DNA of 64,000 nt from Hermatobates lingyangjiaoensis (Eukaryota; Arthropoda; Insecta; Hemiptera; Hermatobatidae). The DNA is taken from positions 7,840,501-7,904,500 of the forward strand of contig JAPFBL010000006.1 in assembly GCA_026182355.1 (NCBI GenBank). The letters run 5' to 3'. This document shows positions 27,231 to 38,313 of the stretch, one piece after another. How positions within the stretch are numbered: position 1 is the first letter of the stretch; each line of letters begins with the position of its first letter. The position numbers and the translations under genes were made by a program. The notes below the pieces were generated by a model. That model was not told where the DNA came from, made no database searches, and saw only the letters and a program-made list of their open reading frames with translations.

Positions 27231-27233
<3 letters not shown>
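26787..27233 (-). mobile_element. GC-rich retroposed segment with poly(A) tail
   Basis: The minus strand starts at a (TA)n tract, runs about 430 bases at high GC and ends in an A run (T run at about 26787-26804 on plus). Inside, CTGAGGGAGTG(T/C)GAGCCC occurs twice, 165 bases apart. A 53-residue open peptide rich in Asn, Thr and Pro starts near 27232. The A tail indicates retroposition. Whether it is a LINE 5' fragment, a SINE or a processed gene copy cannot be told from the sequence. Confidence 0.5.
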
Positions 27234-27276
<43 letters not shown>

Positions 27277-27312
27277 AAAGACTTTCACATAAACACATGA
27301 AATAACAATCAA

Positions 27313-27732
27313 TGATCAAACCACAATATGAAATGGGAAAACAAGACTAAATCTTTCAAGCGTAACAAGCGGTCTTTGTCAGAGTCAAAAACCCAACTGA
27401 TCAAAACACAATATGAAATGGGAAAACAAGACTAAATCTTTCAAGCGTAACAAGCGGTCTTTGTCAGAGTCAAAAACCCAACTGATCAAATGACAATATG
27501 AAATGGGAAAACAAGACTAGGATCTATCAACCGTAACAAGTGGTCTTCGTCAGAGTCAAAAACCCAGCTGATCAAACCACAATATAAAATGGGAAAACAA
27601 GACTAAGATCTTTCAACCGTAACAAGTGGTCTTCGTCACAGTCAAAAACCCAACTAATCAAACCACAATATAAAATGGGAAAACAAGGCTAAGATCTTTC
27701 AACCGTAACAAGTGGTCTTCGTCAGAGTCAAT
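27313..27732 (-). repeat. five-unit tandem array (85-86 bp) of a hammerhead-like repeat
   Basis: Units begin at 27313, 27398, 27483, 27569 and 27655. On the minus strand each carries CTGACGAAGACC(G/A)CTTGTTA-type sequence, a GACC(A/G)/(T/C)GGTT-type hairpin and GAAAGA, with substitutions in some units. The units match the arms of the fold-backs at 28.5, 32.1, 36.9, 37.4 and 61 kb. A (TA)n tract and the sequence of the element's other end (TTTCACATAAACAC) lie just upstream at 27234-27303. Tandem terminal repeats are typical of Penelope-like elements and of retrozymes. Confidence 0.75.
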
Positions 27733-28541
27733 ACCGAAGTGTAGAGAGTAGTAGTATCGATCGAGATGTACTATCCATTCTAATGTTTGCCTGTTGTCGA
27801 AAATCAAGCTTAGGAATTGTTTGTTCTGTTGTGTGTTTTATGTATTTTACCGACTCATATGTGAATATGACACACTTTTAAATATATGAAAAACAATAGT
27901 CAAATATTATTGAACGCATACATTTACTGTTCTTCTCATTTATAGAAGACCTTTAAACTAAATTTAGTTTCAACTATGACATAAATGAATTTTATATGAA
28001 TTAATCATTAATAAATGTATTAGGAATAAATCCAAGATTATTATGAATTCTTGAAAACTTGATAAAAGTTTATTATGAACAGTTAATAAATATATGCAAC
28101 GTGAAGTAGAACAGAATCAAAATTAATTATGAATTGATAAAATTTTTAACAGAAATACGCAATTTTGAAAAATAAACCTATGAATTATTCAGTAGTTGCT
28201 TGATATAAATGTGTTTAATAATTCCATCTACACTTGTAACAGTTTACAGGTTTTCTTACCTAATTTTTATATTTCTGTTAAAAAAGAAAATATTAATTGC
28301 TAATTAAATATTCAGAAATTTTTAGTATATTAAATAATAAACAAAATAAAAGTTTATCAGGACTTGGTTAGTTCTTCAGGTTCAAATTAAATTCGCATTG
28401 CCTGATAATTAAATAATTGAAAGTCCTAATAAACTTTAATAATTTATGGAAAATTCTTTTTAATTAGTGAAATCTGTACAATGCACAAGCACTCATGCCT
28501 CTCAATTTTGCTTAAATCAGCTTGAGTATATGAAGATATAG

Positions 28542-28703
28542 TGATCAAACCACAAGAAATGGGAAAACAAGACTAAGATCTTTCAACCGTAACAAGCGGT
28601 CTTCGTTAGAGTCAAAAACCCTCAGTTGGGTTTTTGACTCTGACGAAGACCGCTTGTTGAAAGATCTTAGTCTTGTTTTCCCATTTATTATTGTGGTTTG
28701 ATA
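28542..28703. repeat. fold-back palindrome, CTTGTTA family
   Basis: The arms (TGATCAAACCACAA and its inverse) pair around GGGTTTTTGACTCTGACGAA. The right arm reads CTGACGA, A, GACCG, GAAAGATC, with the descending side of the hairpin deleted. The right arm continues past 28703 to TTTCACGTG...GTGTTTATGTGAAA near 28735, the element's other end. Confidence 0.75.
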
Positions 28704-29633
28704 ATTGATTGTTATTTCACGTGTTTATGTGAAAACTTTTTATGAAGATATAAGTGTATCAAGCACATTGTTAACAGATGGACCGCTAAATCATTGAATC
28801 ATTATTTTTAGTGCTATGTAATACACATTCTCATATTGCTTCAAAATTACTTAAGATAATAAACATTAAGTAATTGCTGGTATGAAACCCTGTATTTATA
28901 ATAAATATTAAACAATATCATGTGATTTATTTTATACAATATTTTAAACAAAATAGTGTTTGGACAACTGGTTTATTTTAATACTTCATATCTGTATAAC
29001 GTTTATGTTGAAATAAATGTATTATTTTTGAAACAAAATAGTTTTGAATTTACGGATATACTTATGTACAAACTATAATAACTTCATTACATAGAAGTTA
29101 CTTTGTTGACATTTTTTGCATTTTCCTTGTTGTTAGTTGCAGAAAACAACAAGCACGAACTAAATAGAAGCATGTATGTGAACCTTTCATTCATACTTAT
29201 CAACACACTTTTATAATTCAAGGTTCGAAAATTTCATTTCTGGACCTCGTTCACATTTAAATTTACAAAGGAGACTAAATTTAGTGTAAAATTGATTTTT
29301 TTTTTTTATTTGACCATACAAAACATGGCTTGACTATAAACAAGTTGGTATTCGTTAGAACTTGTTAAAATCATACAATAAAATCTCTAAACGAGAAAAA
29401 GATTACATCATTAGTTTAAATTCTTTTGTCTCCTTAATTCTGAATTGTCTTTTAATTGAGTTGCCAAGTATATACGAGAGGTATAATGCAAACGCATAGC
29501 TGAATTTATATAGAAAAAGTAGGTAATAAATAAATTGTGTTGAAAAATATTGAGGTTTTTGTTTGTAGAGCAAAGGAAATGGGAAAATAATTCAGTTGCG
29601 ATTTCTGAGTGCAGAAATAAAAAGGTGGGTTAC

Positions 29634-29782
29634 CTGTGGATGACTAGTCTGATAGAATGTGTGGCATTCTGGAATAGCATGAGAGCGTCCTGGTGCCGAA
29701 TATCTCTAGCGTCGTAATCCTCGATTTGGAGAATTACATCTCCAGGCCGCAGTACCTTCTCTGCAGGAGACCCTGACGCTGC
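29634..29782 (-). CDS. PDZ-LIM-type protein, second PDZ exon
   Basis: This 149-base exon encodes residues 37-85 plus two bases of codon 86. The acceptor is TTGTTCAG at 29783 and the donor is CACAG|GTAACC at 29634. It enters in phase 0, matching the exon at 38314, and leaves in phase 2. It completes the PDZ fold: GSPAEK, then LRPGDVIL (residues 47-54), DYDARDIRHQDA (58-69) and IRLVIHR. His66, at the first position of helix B, is typical of class I PDZ domains. The DAR..RHQDA segment resembles arthropod Zasp PDZ domains as I remember them. The intron toward the 38.3 kb exon is 8.5 kb and is crowded with fold-back repeats. The PDZ assignment is firm; orthology to a particular Zasp or PDLIM gene is inferred. 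Confidence 0.85.
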
Positions 29783-30836
29783 CTGAACAAAAATAATACA
29801 TTTATTTCAACATAAACGTTATACAGATAAGAAGTATTAAAATAAACCAGTTTTCCAGGTCAAACTCTCAAATTGTAACTTGTCGGTTCTTATTTTAAAC
29901 ATTTCCGATATGCCTAAAGCACCATGGAAAAGAATTATACCCCAATCAACAAAGAAACATCTCAAGAAAAATGGATTATTACAATGTGTGGGATAATACA
30001 AATAAAGGAATAATTTAGTAACAGTATGATCACATACATAAGTAAGATTATATTTTTTTTATCTTATTATTAAAAGAAAAAAAATCTCATTAGAATTGAG
30101 GGAAGACTTATTCAGTCAAGTGATAATGTTACATAACTTCCCTTGATGTTCTATCAGTTATCTAATATGGTTTTAGATCTAGCATTAAGTTGAATACAAA
30201 AGCAATGGAATAAGGTTAGACCACACGAAATTACTTCTAGTAACTAAACTTTATTAAACTAACATATATATGGATGGCATGTTTATAATTATAGAAAAAA
30301 GGTGAGGAAACAAAGTATGTTTAATATTTTTTTAATTCTTTTTATAACATCTACAGTCTACATGTGAAACAGAAACGGACTAAAACTTCCAATTTATGAA
30401 CCTAACAGTTATTCCAGTTTATGGACTTAAAAGAATATCTTCTTCAGACTGATAAACAAAGCCTAGTTCTAGCGCAAGTAGGCTGGTAAAATTCTGAATA
30501 CTATATAACTGTCTCACGCTATGGAGAAAAAATTGAATTGTGAATTACGTATTTAGTTAAAAAGTGATTAAAATTAGCCATCATGACTTCCTAAATAACA
30601 ATAAAAGTGAGATAAATTTATTTTTACAAATAATGGTTACTCAAATAATTTAATTGAATGTTATTGACTGAAAGTTTATGGCATTAGAACGAGAATGTTC
30701 AAATGGTAACCTTTTTAATATTGAATATTTACACAAAAGTATTTCAAATGTTGATTTATTCAGGTTTATCCAAGAATTAACTTTGACATAGATTTTATTA
30801 ATATATATATATATATAATGGTACAACAGGACTACT

Positions 30837-31085
30837 AGTTCATAAAGAAAAGTGAAAAACAGATAAAAACACACACAAAAAAAGACTCATAACGATATTT
30901 CGGCATCCGTCGTCATCGGGCAGAAGTAGTCCCTTTGAGTAGCTGAAGTTAACTCAGTTAGCTAACTGAGTAGCTTCAGCTACTCAAAGGGACAACTTCT
31001 GCCCGATGACGACGAATGTCAAAATATCGTTGTGAGTCTTTTTTTGTGTGTGTTTTTATCTGTTTTACTCTTTCCTTTGTGAACT
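30837..31085. repeat. 249-bp fold-back palindrome bounded by (TA)n
   Basis: AGTTCATAAAGAAAAGTGAA on the left pairs with the inverse ending TTTGTGAACT, arms of about 120 bases meeting at TTAGCTAA near 30961. Each arm has GATGACGACG(G/A)ATG(C/T)C(G/A)AAATATCG. (TA)n lies at 30802-30817 and 31086-31098. The 31.1 kb Penelope-like fragment begins immediately after. Confidence 0.8.
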
Positions 31086-31102
31086 ATATATATATATTTA
31101 AA

Positions 31103-31142
31103 AAGATATGTCCGCACGACCTTTTTAACGGTCGTCCTCAGG
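31103..31142 (-). other. hammerhead-like hairpin downstream of the GIY-YIG fragment
   Basis: Minus-strand reading gives CTGAGGA, a C, then GACC-loop-GGTC. The following GTGC stands where GAAA is expected, so the core is degraded. The motif lies between the GIY-YIG reading frame and the (TA)n tract at 31086-31098. This links the repeated CTGANGA hairpin layout in this window to a Penelope-like element. Confidence 0.5.
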
Positions 31143-31598
31143 AAAGGAAGTTGAGTGCTGAGAAGATGAAAGCCAACTGGACAGCTTCACAGAATATGTG
31201 TAGGTTGGCCACAACGACAACGAAAAAAGTAATAGAAAAACAGAAGAAGAATAGCAGCAAGGAAACAAATATAATAATAAAACAATTACAATAAAAGGGA
31301 ATCTTCATAAGTACAAAATTAAATAAAACATAAAATTAACAATTTATAAAATGAGAAATAATAAACAAGAAAAAAATTAAATTTAGGGAATTTAGGAAAC
31401 CAGGAAAATAAATAACTACTACTTAAATAATAATAATAATGAAGATGATTAGAATAAAGTAAAGTTGAATAAATATTAATTTAAAATAATAACAAATCAA
31501 AATAATCATAATGAAGAATAAATTAATACAAAAAGTAAAATAAAATAAATACAGAAATAATATCTCTAACTATCTGAAACAGCCCTATCTTTTTAAGT
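31143..31598 (-). other. presumed 3' untranslated tail of the Penelope-like fragment
   Basis: This is A-rich on the plus strand (T-rich in the element's sense), with many AAATAA-like runs and no coding signal. It joins the GIY-YIG fragment to the terminal hairpin, so it is read as the element's 3' tail. Confidence 0.4.
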
Positions 31599-31859
31599 TT
31601 ACTCTCTGGTGACCGTTTTACTCTCTGGTGGGACCCTAAAGCAATCATTGATATACAGTCCATGGTTGTTAGCATGGATAGTGACGGTTTGATCGGAGTG
31701 TTTGTCGACGGAAACTCTATGACCGTTTATACGGAGGCTGAGCTTGGTAGATGCCAGACCTACGTAGAACGCATCACACTTGGTACACTCCAAACAGTAA
31801 ACACAGTTTTTGGACGTAGGAACAGGGTAATCTGTCTCTTGAACCTCCAGAAATAACAC
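31599..31859 (-). pseudogene. GIY-YIG endonuclease domain of a Penelope-like retroelement (fragment)
   Basis: The minus-strand frame encodes 86 residues that look like the C-terminal GIY-YIG nuclease of Penelope-like elements, which nicks the target for reverse transcription. Visible features are VYCLECTKCDAFYVG (GIY read as VYC, YIG as YVG, with a Cys-x2-Cys between them), then LSLRINGHR, the Arg and His of the helix, then HANNHGLYINDCFRV. The reading frame closes with TAA at 31599. Upstream, the frame is broken by a stop near 31870, and no reverse transcriptase domain is seen. Downstream on the minus strand lie about 450 bases of T-rich sequence, then a degraded hammerhead-like hairpin at 31103-31142 and a (TA)n tract. 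This looks like the 3' end of a truncated element. Confidence 0.75.
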
Positions 31860-32024
31860 TGTTGGTCTTCAACCGTCGCTTCGCAAGTGCGCTTGTGTCC
31901 CTATCCCAACTCTCCTGATGACTGTTCTACCGAAAATTAGAGATAGTAAGTGTGTTTGTTTCTTAAACGTATATATATATATATATAGTACAATACTTAA
32001 AATAAACACCTGAAATAACAACCA

Positions 32025-32194
32025 ATGATCAACCCAGAATATGAAAATATGAAATAAAAAAAACACTAAAACTTTCAACCATAACAAGTGGTCTTCATCA
32101 GACCTTCGTTGGGTTTTTGACTCTGACGAAGACCGCTTGTTACAGTTGAAAGAGCTTAGTCTTGTTTTCCCATTTCATATTGTGGTTTGATCAT
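32025..32194. repeat. fold-back palindrome, CTTGTTA family
   Basis: The left arm, diverged, starts TGATCAACCCAGAATATG; the right arm ends GTGGTTTGATCAT before (TA)n at 32195-32266. The right arm has CTGACGA-A-GACCG-loop-CAGTT-GAAAGAG, with one stem base changed. Confidence 0.7.
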
Positions 32195-32226
32195 ATATAT
32201 GTATATATATATATATATATATACTC

Positions 32227-32267
<41 letters not shown>

Positions 32268-32298
32268 AATTAAAAGAAACAGTTCAGAGGACTTTTTT

Positions 32299-32414
32299 AA
32301 ATAAAATAAATTCAAAACGAAGGAAACACACAGAAAGACACAGACATAACTCAAATCAATATTTCGATGTGAGTTATGTCTGTGTCTTTCTGTGTGTTTC
32401 CTTCGTTTTGAATT

Positions 32415-32422
<8 letters not shown>
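32299..32422. repeat. 124-bp near-perfect palindrome between (TA)n tracts
   Basis: The left arm runs AAATAAAATAAATTCAAAAC to CATAACTCA; the right arm is its inverse. The central loop is about 14 bases and includes ATATTTCGATG. (TA)n lies on both sides (32200-32266 and 32421-32447), then (GAT)n and (ATT)n. Confidence 0.8.
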
Positions 32423-32447
<25 letters not shown>

Positions 32448-32975
32448 CGATGATGATGATGATTATTATTATTATTATTATTATTATAATTATTATTATT
32501 ATAGGAAAAGGACACGTAAAAACACAACTCTCATCAATTTTTTGATCTTGTTATCAAAAGAAAAAGAGAAAAAGAAGAGCAGTTCCGGTCGTCTGACAGA
32601 CAGCGACAAACCATGCAGGGAGTACGGCTTAGTGTATGTAGTGACACTAACTCACAAAATTATTATGATATTATAACAACAAACAAATAATAAAGTAGCT
32701 AACAAAAATATAACAAAAACATAAAATGAAAAGTAATAATGTAATTTAAAAATAATGATTAACAATTAACAGTTCAGATTGAGGCCCGGGTTAGAACGAG
32801 TTTTAAGGAAGCGAATATGCGCTTCTTCGGAAGATCTTCAATTACCGATGGGGGGGGGGGGTTAGTACATGGGAATTTGTTTAAGAATCTGGACAAGGAA
32901 ACAATAATTAAATCTGAGTCCATCATGAAACAATTCTTCGAACTGAATAAACTAGAATTTACAAAAGAACTAACA

Positions 32976-33156
32976 GAAATGAAATCACTGAAACTCACTA
33001 CTATATTTTGATGGCCTCATCATCATGAAGATAGATGTGAAACGCTCCAAAGGCTGATAAGAACTGAGTGGATATCAGCCTTCGGAGAGATTCACATCCA
33101 TCTTCCTGATGACGAAGCCATCGAAATATAGTAGTGAGTTTCAGTGATTTCATTTC
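32976..33156. repeat. fold-back palindrome, GAAATATAG family
   Basis: GAAATGAAATCACTGAAACT pairs with AGTTTCAGTGATTTCATTTC. The right arm carries CTGATGA-C-GA-loop-TC-GAAATATAGTAGTGAG; the left arm a decayed inverse. Upstream, 32760-32975 contains a short open frame of unknown nature. Confidence 0.75.
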
Positions 33157-33698
33157 AGAGTATTCTTTTCTCATTCTTACTTATTCTAAAATTTCAAAAA
33201 TTTTGCTCCACCAAAATCAAATTTAACATGACCTAGATAAATAGTGCAAGGTTGGAATACTTAATTTTCATCCAAACATCAAAATCAATATTTAGAGGTC
33301 GTGTGTTTCATAAATGTTCAACTTCCTGTGAACAGGTTTATAACATTGAAATTATAAATCTAACTTCAATTGTTTGCATAAAAATTGGTTTATTGTAATC
33401 AAAATCAAATAATAAAATTATAATTCCTCTACTTTTAACCAAATATTTATAATTTTTCCTATATAAAAGTAAAAATGAAATATATTTTGAGTATTAATTT
33501 ATAACATATAATATTAATCGTACATGTAAGTAAATATGTCTTTTAGAGTACAGTTTAGGATTACTGAGCTCAGGAGAATGCCAGACTTACTGTTCGATTT
33601 ATGTTAATAAACTAGTTGTTTCTTATTAATGAAATAGGGAATTGTTAAATTGTTATTTGTTAAATTAATTTTTAAAGTTATAAGTTATTGAATTGCGC

Positions 33699-33890
33699 TG
33701 GGCTTATTCATCGGGCTCTTACATTCACTGGGCTTATTCATCAGGCTCTTACATTCACTGGGCTTATTCATCGGGCTCTTACATTCACTGGGCTTATTCA
33801 TCAGGCTCTTACATTCACTGGGCTTATTCATCAGGCTCTTACATTCACTGGGCTTATTCATCGAGCTTTTTCATTCACTGGGCTCTTTCA
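33699..33890 (+). repeat. 30-bp tandem repeat, 6.3 units
   Basis: GGGCTTATTCATC(G/A)GGCTC recurs every 30 bases from 33699. Because the period is a multiple of three, two frames stay open by construction, so the apparent repeat peptides are not evidence of a gene. Confidence 0.92.
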
Positions 33891-33905
33891 CTCACCATAG
33901 TGTAA

Positions 33906-36786
33906 ACAAAAAAATTGGACAACTCATAATCTTCCTTCACATCTAGGAAGAGAACTGGCTGCCTAACTGAGGCTTCTTTTATTACTAATTACTTTGAATT
34001 CATAGTGAAAACATAAATTGCATACGTTAACTAGATTCATATCTTAATGTGAGAGTATATTTGAAAACCGTGTAAACTATTTTATTGGGGCCATGAATAG
34101 GTCATACATGCGATCACGGTACAGCAACCCTAAGGAGGAAAACGATGTGCTCCCTTCAAACTTTTCCTGTGTATCCCACATATTTTCAACATGTTGACAG
34201 GAAATACAATTCTATATATATTATCTTTATATTATAATAGTTATACTATATTATCATTACATTTGAATTATACTATACATGTAATTATTTAACTTAAAAT
34301 TTCAAAGAAATAAATATTGTTTACGTATTGGTAAAAATGAAAAAAGTGTTATTTTAAAAGGTTTTTCTTTACAGATATATGATAAAATCTAAGTTATTTT
34401 GAACATGAATTTGTATTATAAAATTTTCTAAATTTCTATTCATTAATTTGTAAATCTATTTTAGAATTGATAATATTATTTAACTATTTTTTTTATAACG
34501 CATATATTTATTGATTAAACAATTCTAAATTTGATACAGACAGTTAATAGTATCAAAATTAATAGAACAAGAAAACCTTACAGTAGATGTTTACTCAGTA
34601 AGTGAAAGGAAAAATCAAAAAGGTTCGTTAGTTTATTTACCTTTAGACACTTGTTTATAAACTTCTATGATACTTAATCTTCCGACTAGAAAGGTCACTG
34701 AAAAATTACCCTTATCTGATCTTAAAATAGATTTGTCAGCCTACAGTAGTTAATGTATTTTAAGAGTAATTCATTTCCTAACACAAATTTCAAACAACAG
34801 CCTTAATGATCAATACCTTAATATAAGTCGTGAAGAATACTAACCATATTAAACATTGCTTAACACTAACTCAATAAGGAGATATCTGTTAAGACTCCAG
34901 TTCTTCAGTAAACTAATTTGCATTATAATTCAGTCCATATAGCTTTCTTTGAACTACCAACTTAAACTTTAAACTTCATCAAGTTGAAACTCACACTGAA
35001 CCAACTATTACCTTTATCAATAACTAATTCACCCTTTGTTTTGGGCTTTGCCAGTAGATGCGCTAAAATGAAAAGACTTGATGCAAAAAACGAGTTCATA
35101 TTACATCTGCAAACAAATTTCACTCATAGTGCAATTCACTTTTGTTCACAAAAAATAAAGTTTACGTTTAGTAAAAATAAACCCTTATACTTTAATACTC
35201 ACATAATAATTATAATAAACTTTATAATGTTGGTTTCATTTGATTAGTAAATAATATTTATAATATTATAAATAAATTATTAATATTGGTGTAATAAATT
35301 TTCCCTTTTCTTAATAAATAAAAATAATCAACGATCGTGGAAGGTGCAAGACGAAAGGTATTTATGTATTTATTGTTTACGTATAATTGCCTTTCGTATG
35401 ATTCTGGATCAATTCGCTATTACAAACGACTAAACATTTTTATGAATCCACACTAGCGTAATGGAAATAGCTAATACAATATTATAATTACGCATTTGCG
35501 AGCTTAAATTGAAAATAATCAGTGTCTATATTGAAATAATTATCATAAAATATTTTTTTTTGATACTATCCAAAAAGTATGAAAGGTTCTACATGAATGG
35601 TTCTATGAATGGTTCTACAAACCAAGACTGTATAAGAGTTGAAATTCATTATAATCGAATATATGGTGTTAAGTTGAAAGATTTTTACTGAAAAAACAGA
35701 GTATTTACGAATATTAGAAGTCGAAGTTCTTCAGAAGAAGGTTATAGACCGGAACTACTCTGTCGTGTTCAGCAAAGCATGCATATCTGAAGGACTGCTA
35801 CCAAAATATACGAATATTAAAATGCATATTTTGTGTATATAATTTATTTATAGAATTACGAATATTAATCAATTAAGACCCGGTTTAAAAACTCTTTGGT
35901 TACTCTTTAATTCAGATTTGCACTTGGCCATTTAGCAAAAGAGAGAATGAGAATATTCTCTGATGAAAAGCTAGAGGTTTTCCTTTAAAAGATACGGTTG
36001 CTGAGAGAATAGACAGTACGAAAAAATTCTTAGAAGTAGTCTTTTTTTAGTTTTCTAATTGATTGTGCTGTAATATAAAAGTGTAGGTTGTCAAATTGTG
36101 CTGAGTTATTTGTGCAGGAAAAATCCCCCCTCAAAAAATTTTTCCACTTCCCTCAAAAATCCACCTCCTCAAAGAAAATGAATCTTTTTTTTGACTGAAA
36201 GTAGTAATACCAAATTACCAAAAAAGATAAAAAACTTTTGGAAAACCAAAATAATGTTTACAGGTCACTCACTATACTTATTTAAAAAAAAAACTGGAAC
36301 ATATAACAATATAAAAATGCTGAAGTAAATCAAATTCATGACTCAAATAAAATAAATTAAAAAAATAACCATATCATTTTTGATATAAGAATGACAAAAC
36401 CATTTCAGAAAACTAAAACACATCCAAAAAAAAAACAATGTAAACAAGTGTCAAAGTATACCATAATGCGCTTAACAGTACCTAAAGAATAAAAGACCAA
36501 AATTTAAATGAAAAAAATTTAGCAATTTAATTAGTGTTATAATAGCAGTTTGAGTTTAAAAACTAAGACTGAAAGCTATTTCTTTTAAAAAGTGTAAATA
36601 AACTCGTTTTTGCATGTCTTCTGTGATAGTTTTGATGCGAATACGCAGTTCTTATATTTCTTTTTCTGCTTTACTTGAGGATGACGTGCAAGGACTTGTG
36701 TAACATACACTTCTTGTAATTAATGCTCATTTCTAATACAACAAATGAAAGTTCACACTATTTATCTACCGCTTTCCCCTTCCCTT

Positions 36787-36800
<14 letters not shown>
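33906..36800. other. AT-rich intronic sequence
   Basis: Within the 8.5 kb intron. At 35715-35750 a weak CAGAAGA-A-GGTT-loop-GACC-GGAAC hairpin echoes the hammerhead-like layout. Otherwise nothing recognised. Confidence 0.5.
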
Positions 36801-36830
<30 letters not shown>

Positions 36831-36862
36831 AAGATTTCACATAAACACGTGAAATAACAATC

Positions 36863-37022
36863 AATGATCAAACCACAATAAGAAATGGTAAAACAAGACT
36901 AAGATCTTTCAACCGTAACAAGCGGTCTTCGTCAGTTGGGTTTTTGACTCTGACGAAGACCGCTTGTTACGGTTGAAAGATCTTAGTCTTGTTTTACCAT
37001 TTCTTATTGTGGTTTGATCATT
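36863..37022. repeat. 160-bp near-perfect palindrome, CTTGTTA family, in (TA)n
   Basis: Left arm AATGATCAAACCACAATAAG, right arm its inverse ending TTTGATCATT, joined at GTCAGTTGGG. The right arm has CTGACGA-A-GACCG-CTTGTTA-CGGTT-GAAAGATC. The left arm extends to the other element end at 36831. (TA)n lies at 36811-36830 and 37024-37041. Confidence 0.85.
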
Positions 37023-37040
37023 TATATATATATATATATA

Positions 37041-37256
37041 TAAAAATTTAAATTACACAAAGCACGACACAGAAAAGAGAATACAAAGAAAACTTACAGA
37101 ATTCAATATTTCGAACTGTTGTTCGTCATCAGGAGAGTAGACTAGTAGAGAGGACGAAGTGAGAGAGATCTCCCCACGTCGAAGAACGGAGCGCGAATCA
37201 TTGTTTTCTTTGTATTCTCTTTTCTGTGTCGTGCTTTGTGTAATTTAAATTTTTAT
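37041..37256. repeat. fold-back palindrome, GAAATATTG family
   Basis: The outer arms, 45-50 bases (TAAAAATTTAAATTACACAA and its inverse), pair. The left arm alone holds the minus-strand motif CTGATGA-C-GAAC-AACA-GTTC-GAAATATTG (about 37102-37126). The right interior has been replaced by unrelated sequence. (TA)n on both sides. Confidence 0.75.
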
Positions 37257-37284
37257 AGTCCTTGTGGACCGTTTCTTATTTTTA

Positions 37285-37316
<32 letters not shown>

Positions 37317-37320
<4 letters not shown>

Positions 37321-37480
37321 ATTTCACATAAACACGTGAAACAACAATCAATTATCAAACCACAATAAAAAAAGGGGAAAACAAGACTAAGATCTTTCAA
37401 CCGTAACAAGCGGTCTTCGTCAGAGTCAAAAACCCAACTCAGTTGGGTAAAAAGATTTCACATAAACACGTGAAATCTTT
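37317..37480 (-). repeat. single CTTGTTA-family unit with partial inverse
   Basis: After (TA)n at 37286-37316, one unit reads AAGATTTCACATAAACACGT through the hairpin region to CAAAAACCCAACT. It is followed by a short AGTTGGGT inverse and a second copy of the element's start at 37450-37480. Confidence 0.7.
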
Positions 37481-38313
37481 TTATTGTTAATTTATACCAA
37501 TATTTTTGAAGGGCTACTTAACAACAACGAAAATAAGAAATATGTTTACTGCACGGATCCGAACTACCAGCTGATGTGTGCACTATGTGCAGAAATCTTA
37601 ATAGACTCTTAGCTGTCTTTCTTTTGTTTGCACTGTTTTTGCAGCTATGTACAAAATATTTTACTTTTTAGTTTACATTCTACTATTGTCATACTCTAAT
37701 ACCATTAATTCAGGTTATGGGTTGATTTTAAGCATTAATGTGGTTAGATCTTACATACACCAAATGAACAGAAACATGGTAAATATATACTTATTATTAT
37801 AAAAAAAATTATAAGCAATCGCTAGAAAATAAATATCAAGTATTTTTCTGAGAAAAATAATAAAATAATCTGCTAAAAAAGATGTCACAGCTCGTTTTCA
37901 TCACCAGCTCAACTTTTGTTTGTCATGAGAGTAATTGTGATGCAGTAGAAATCCAAATTAAATTATGTTAGAACATTGTAAAGAACGTTAAAGGCAAAGC
38001 TTTCAATAATACGTAAATATTTTGCTTTTTCAAGTGATATGGGAGTTATTTCTTAAGTTGTTTCCATGCCTCAGGCAACTAGTAATGCAAAGACTATATT
38101 TGAAAGATGAAATCAAATGTATCTCAATAAAATGAAAGATATTTAAATTTGAAAATATTTAAAAGAAAACAATAACTGTGTGAGCTGAACGTGCTGATTA
38201 AAAGATACAAACTGTATAGCTAGTCAAAACTATTTACTTAAAAAAAAAATAAAAATATGTTGTTATATAAATACTTGAGACAGTTGAATAAGAAAGGTAA
38301 ATGGAGTGATTAC

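Noticed and set aside
27313..27732. CRISPR array
   Set aside because: Units are contiguous 85-86 bp tandem copies without unique spacers, in a eukaryotic genome with no cas genes.
31662..31856. Plus-strand open frame over the GIY-YIG fragment
   Set aside because: Antisense shadow; the nuclease motifs are on minus.
32162..32676. Long open frames rich in Ile and Tyr
   Set aside because: Produced by (TA)n, (GAT)n and (ATT)n simple repeats and a palindrome.
33688..33905. Overlapping open frames of 70 codons with a repeated 10-residue peptide
   Set aside because: They arise from a 30-bp tandem repeat whose period is a multiple of three; no start context, splice sites or family match.
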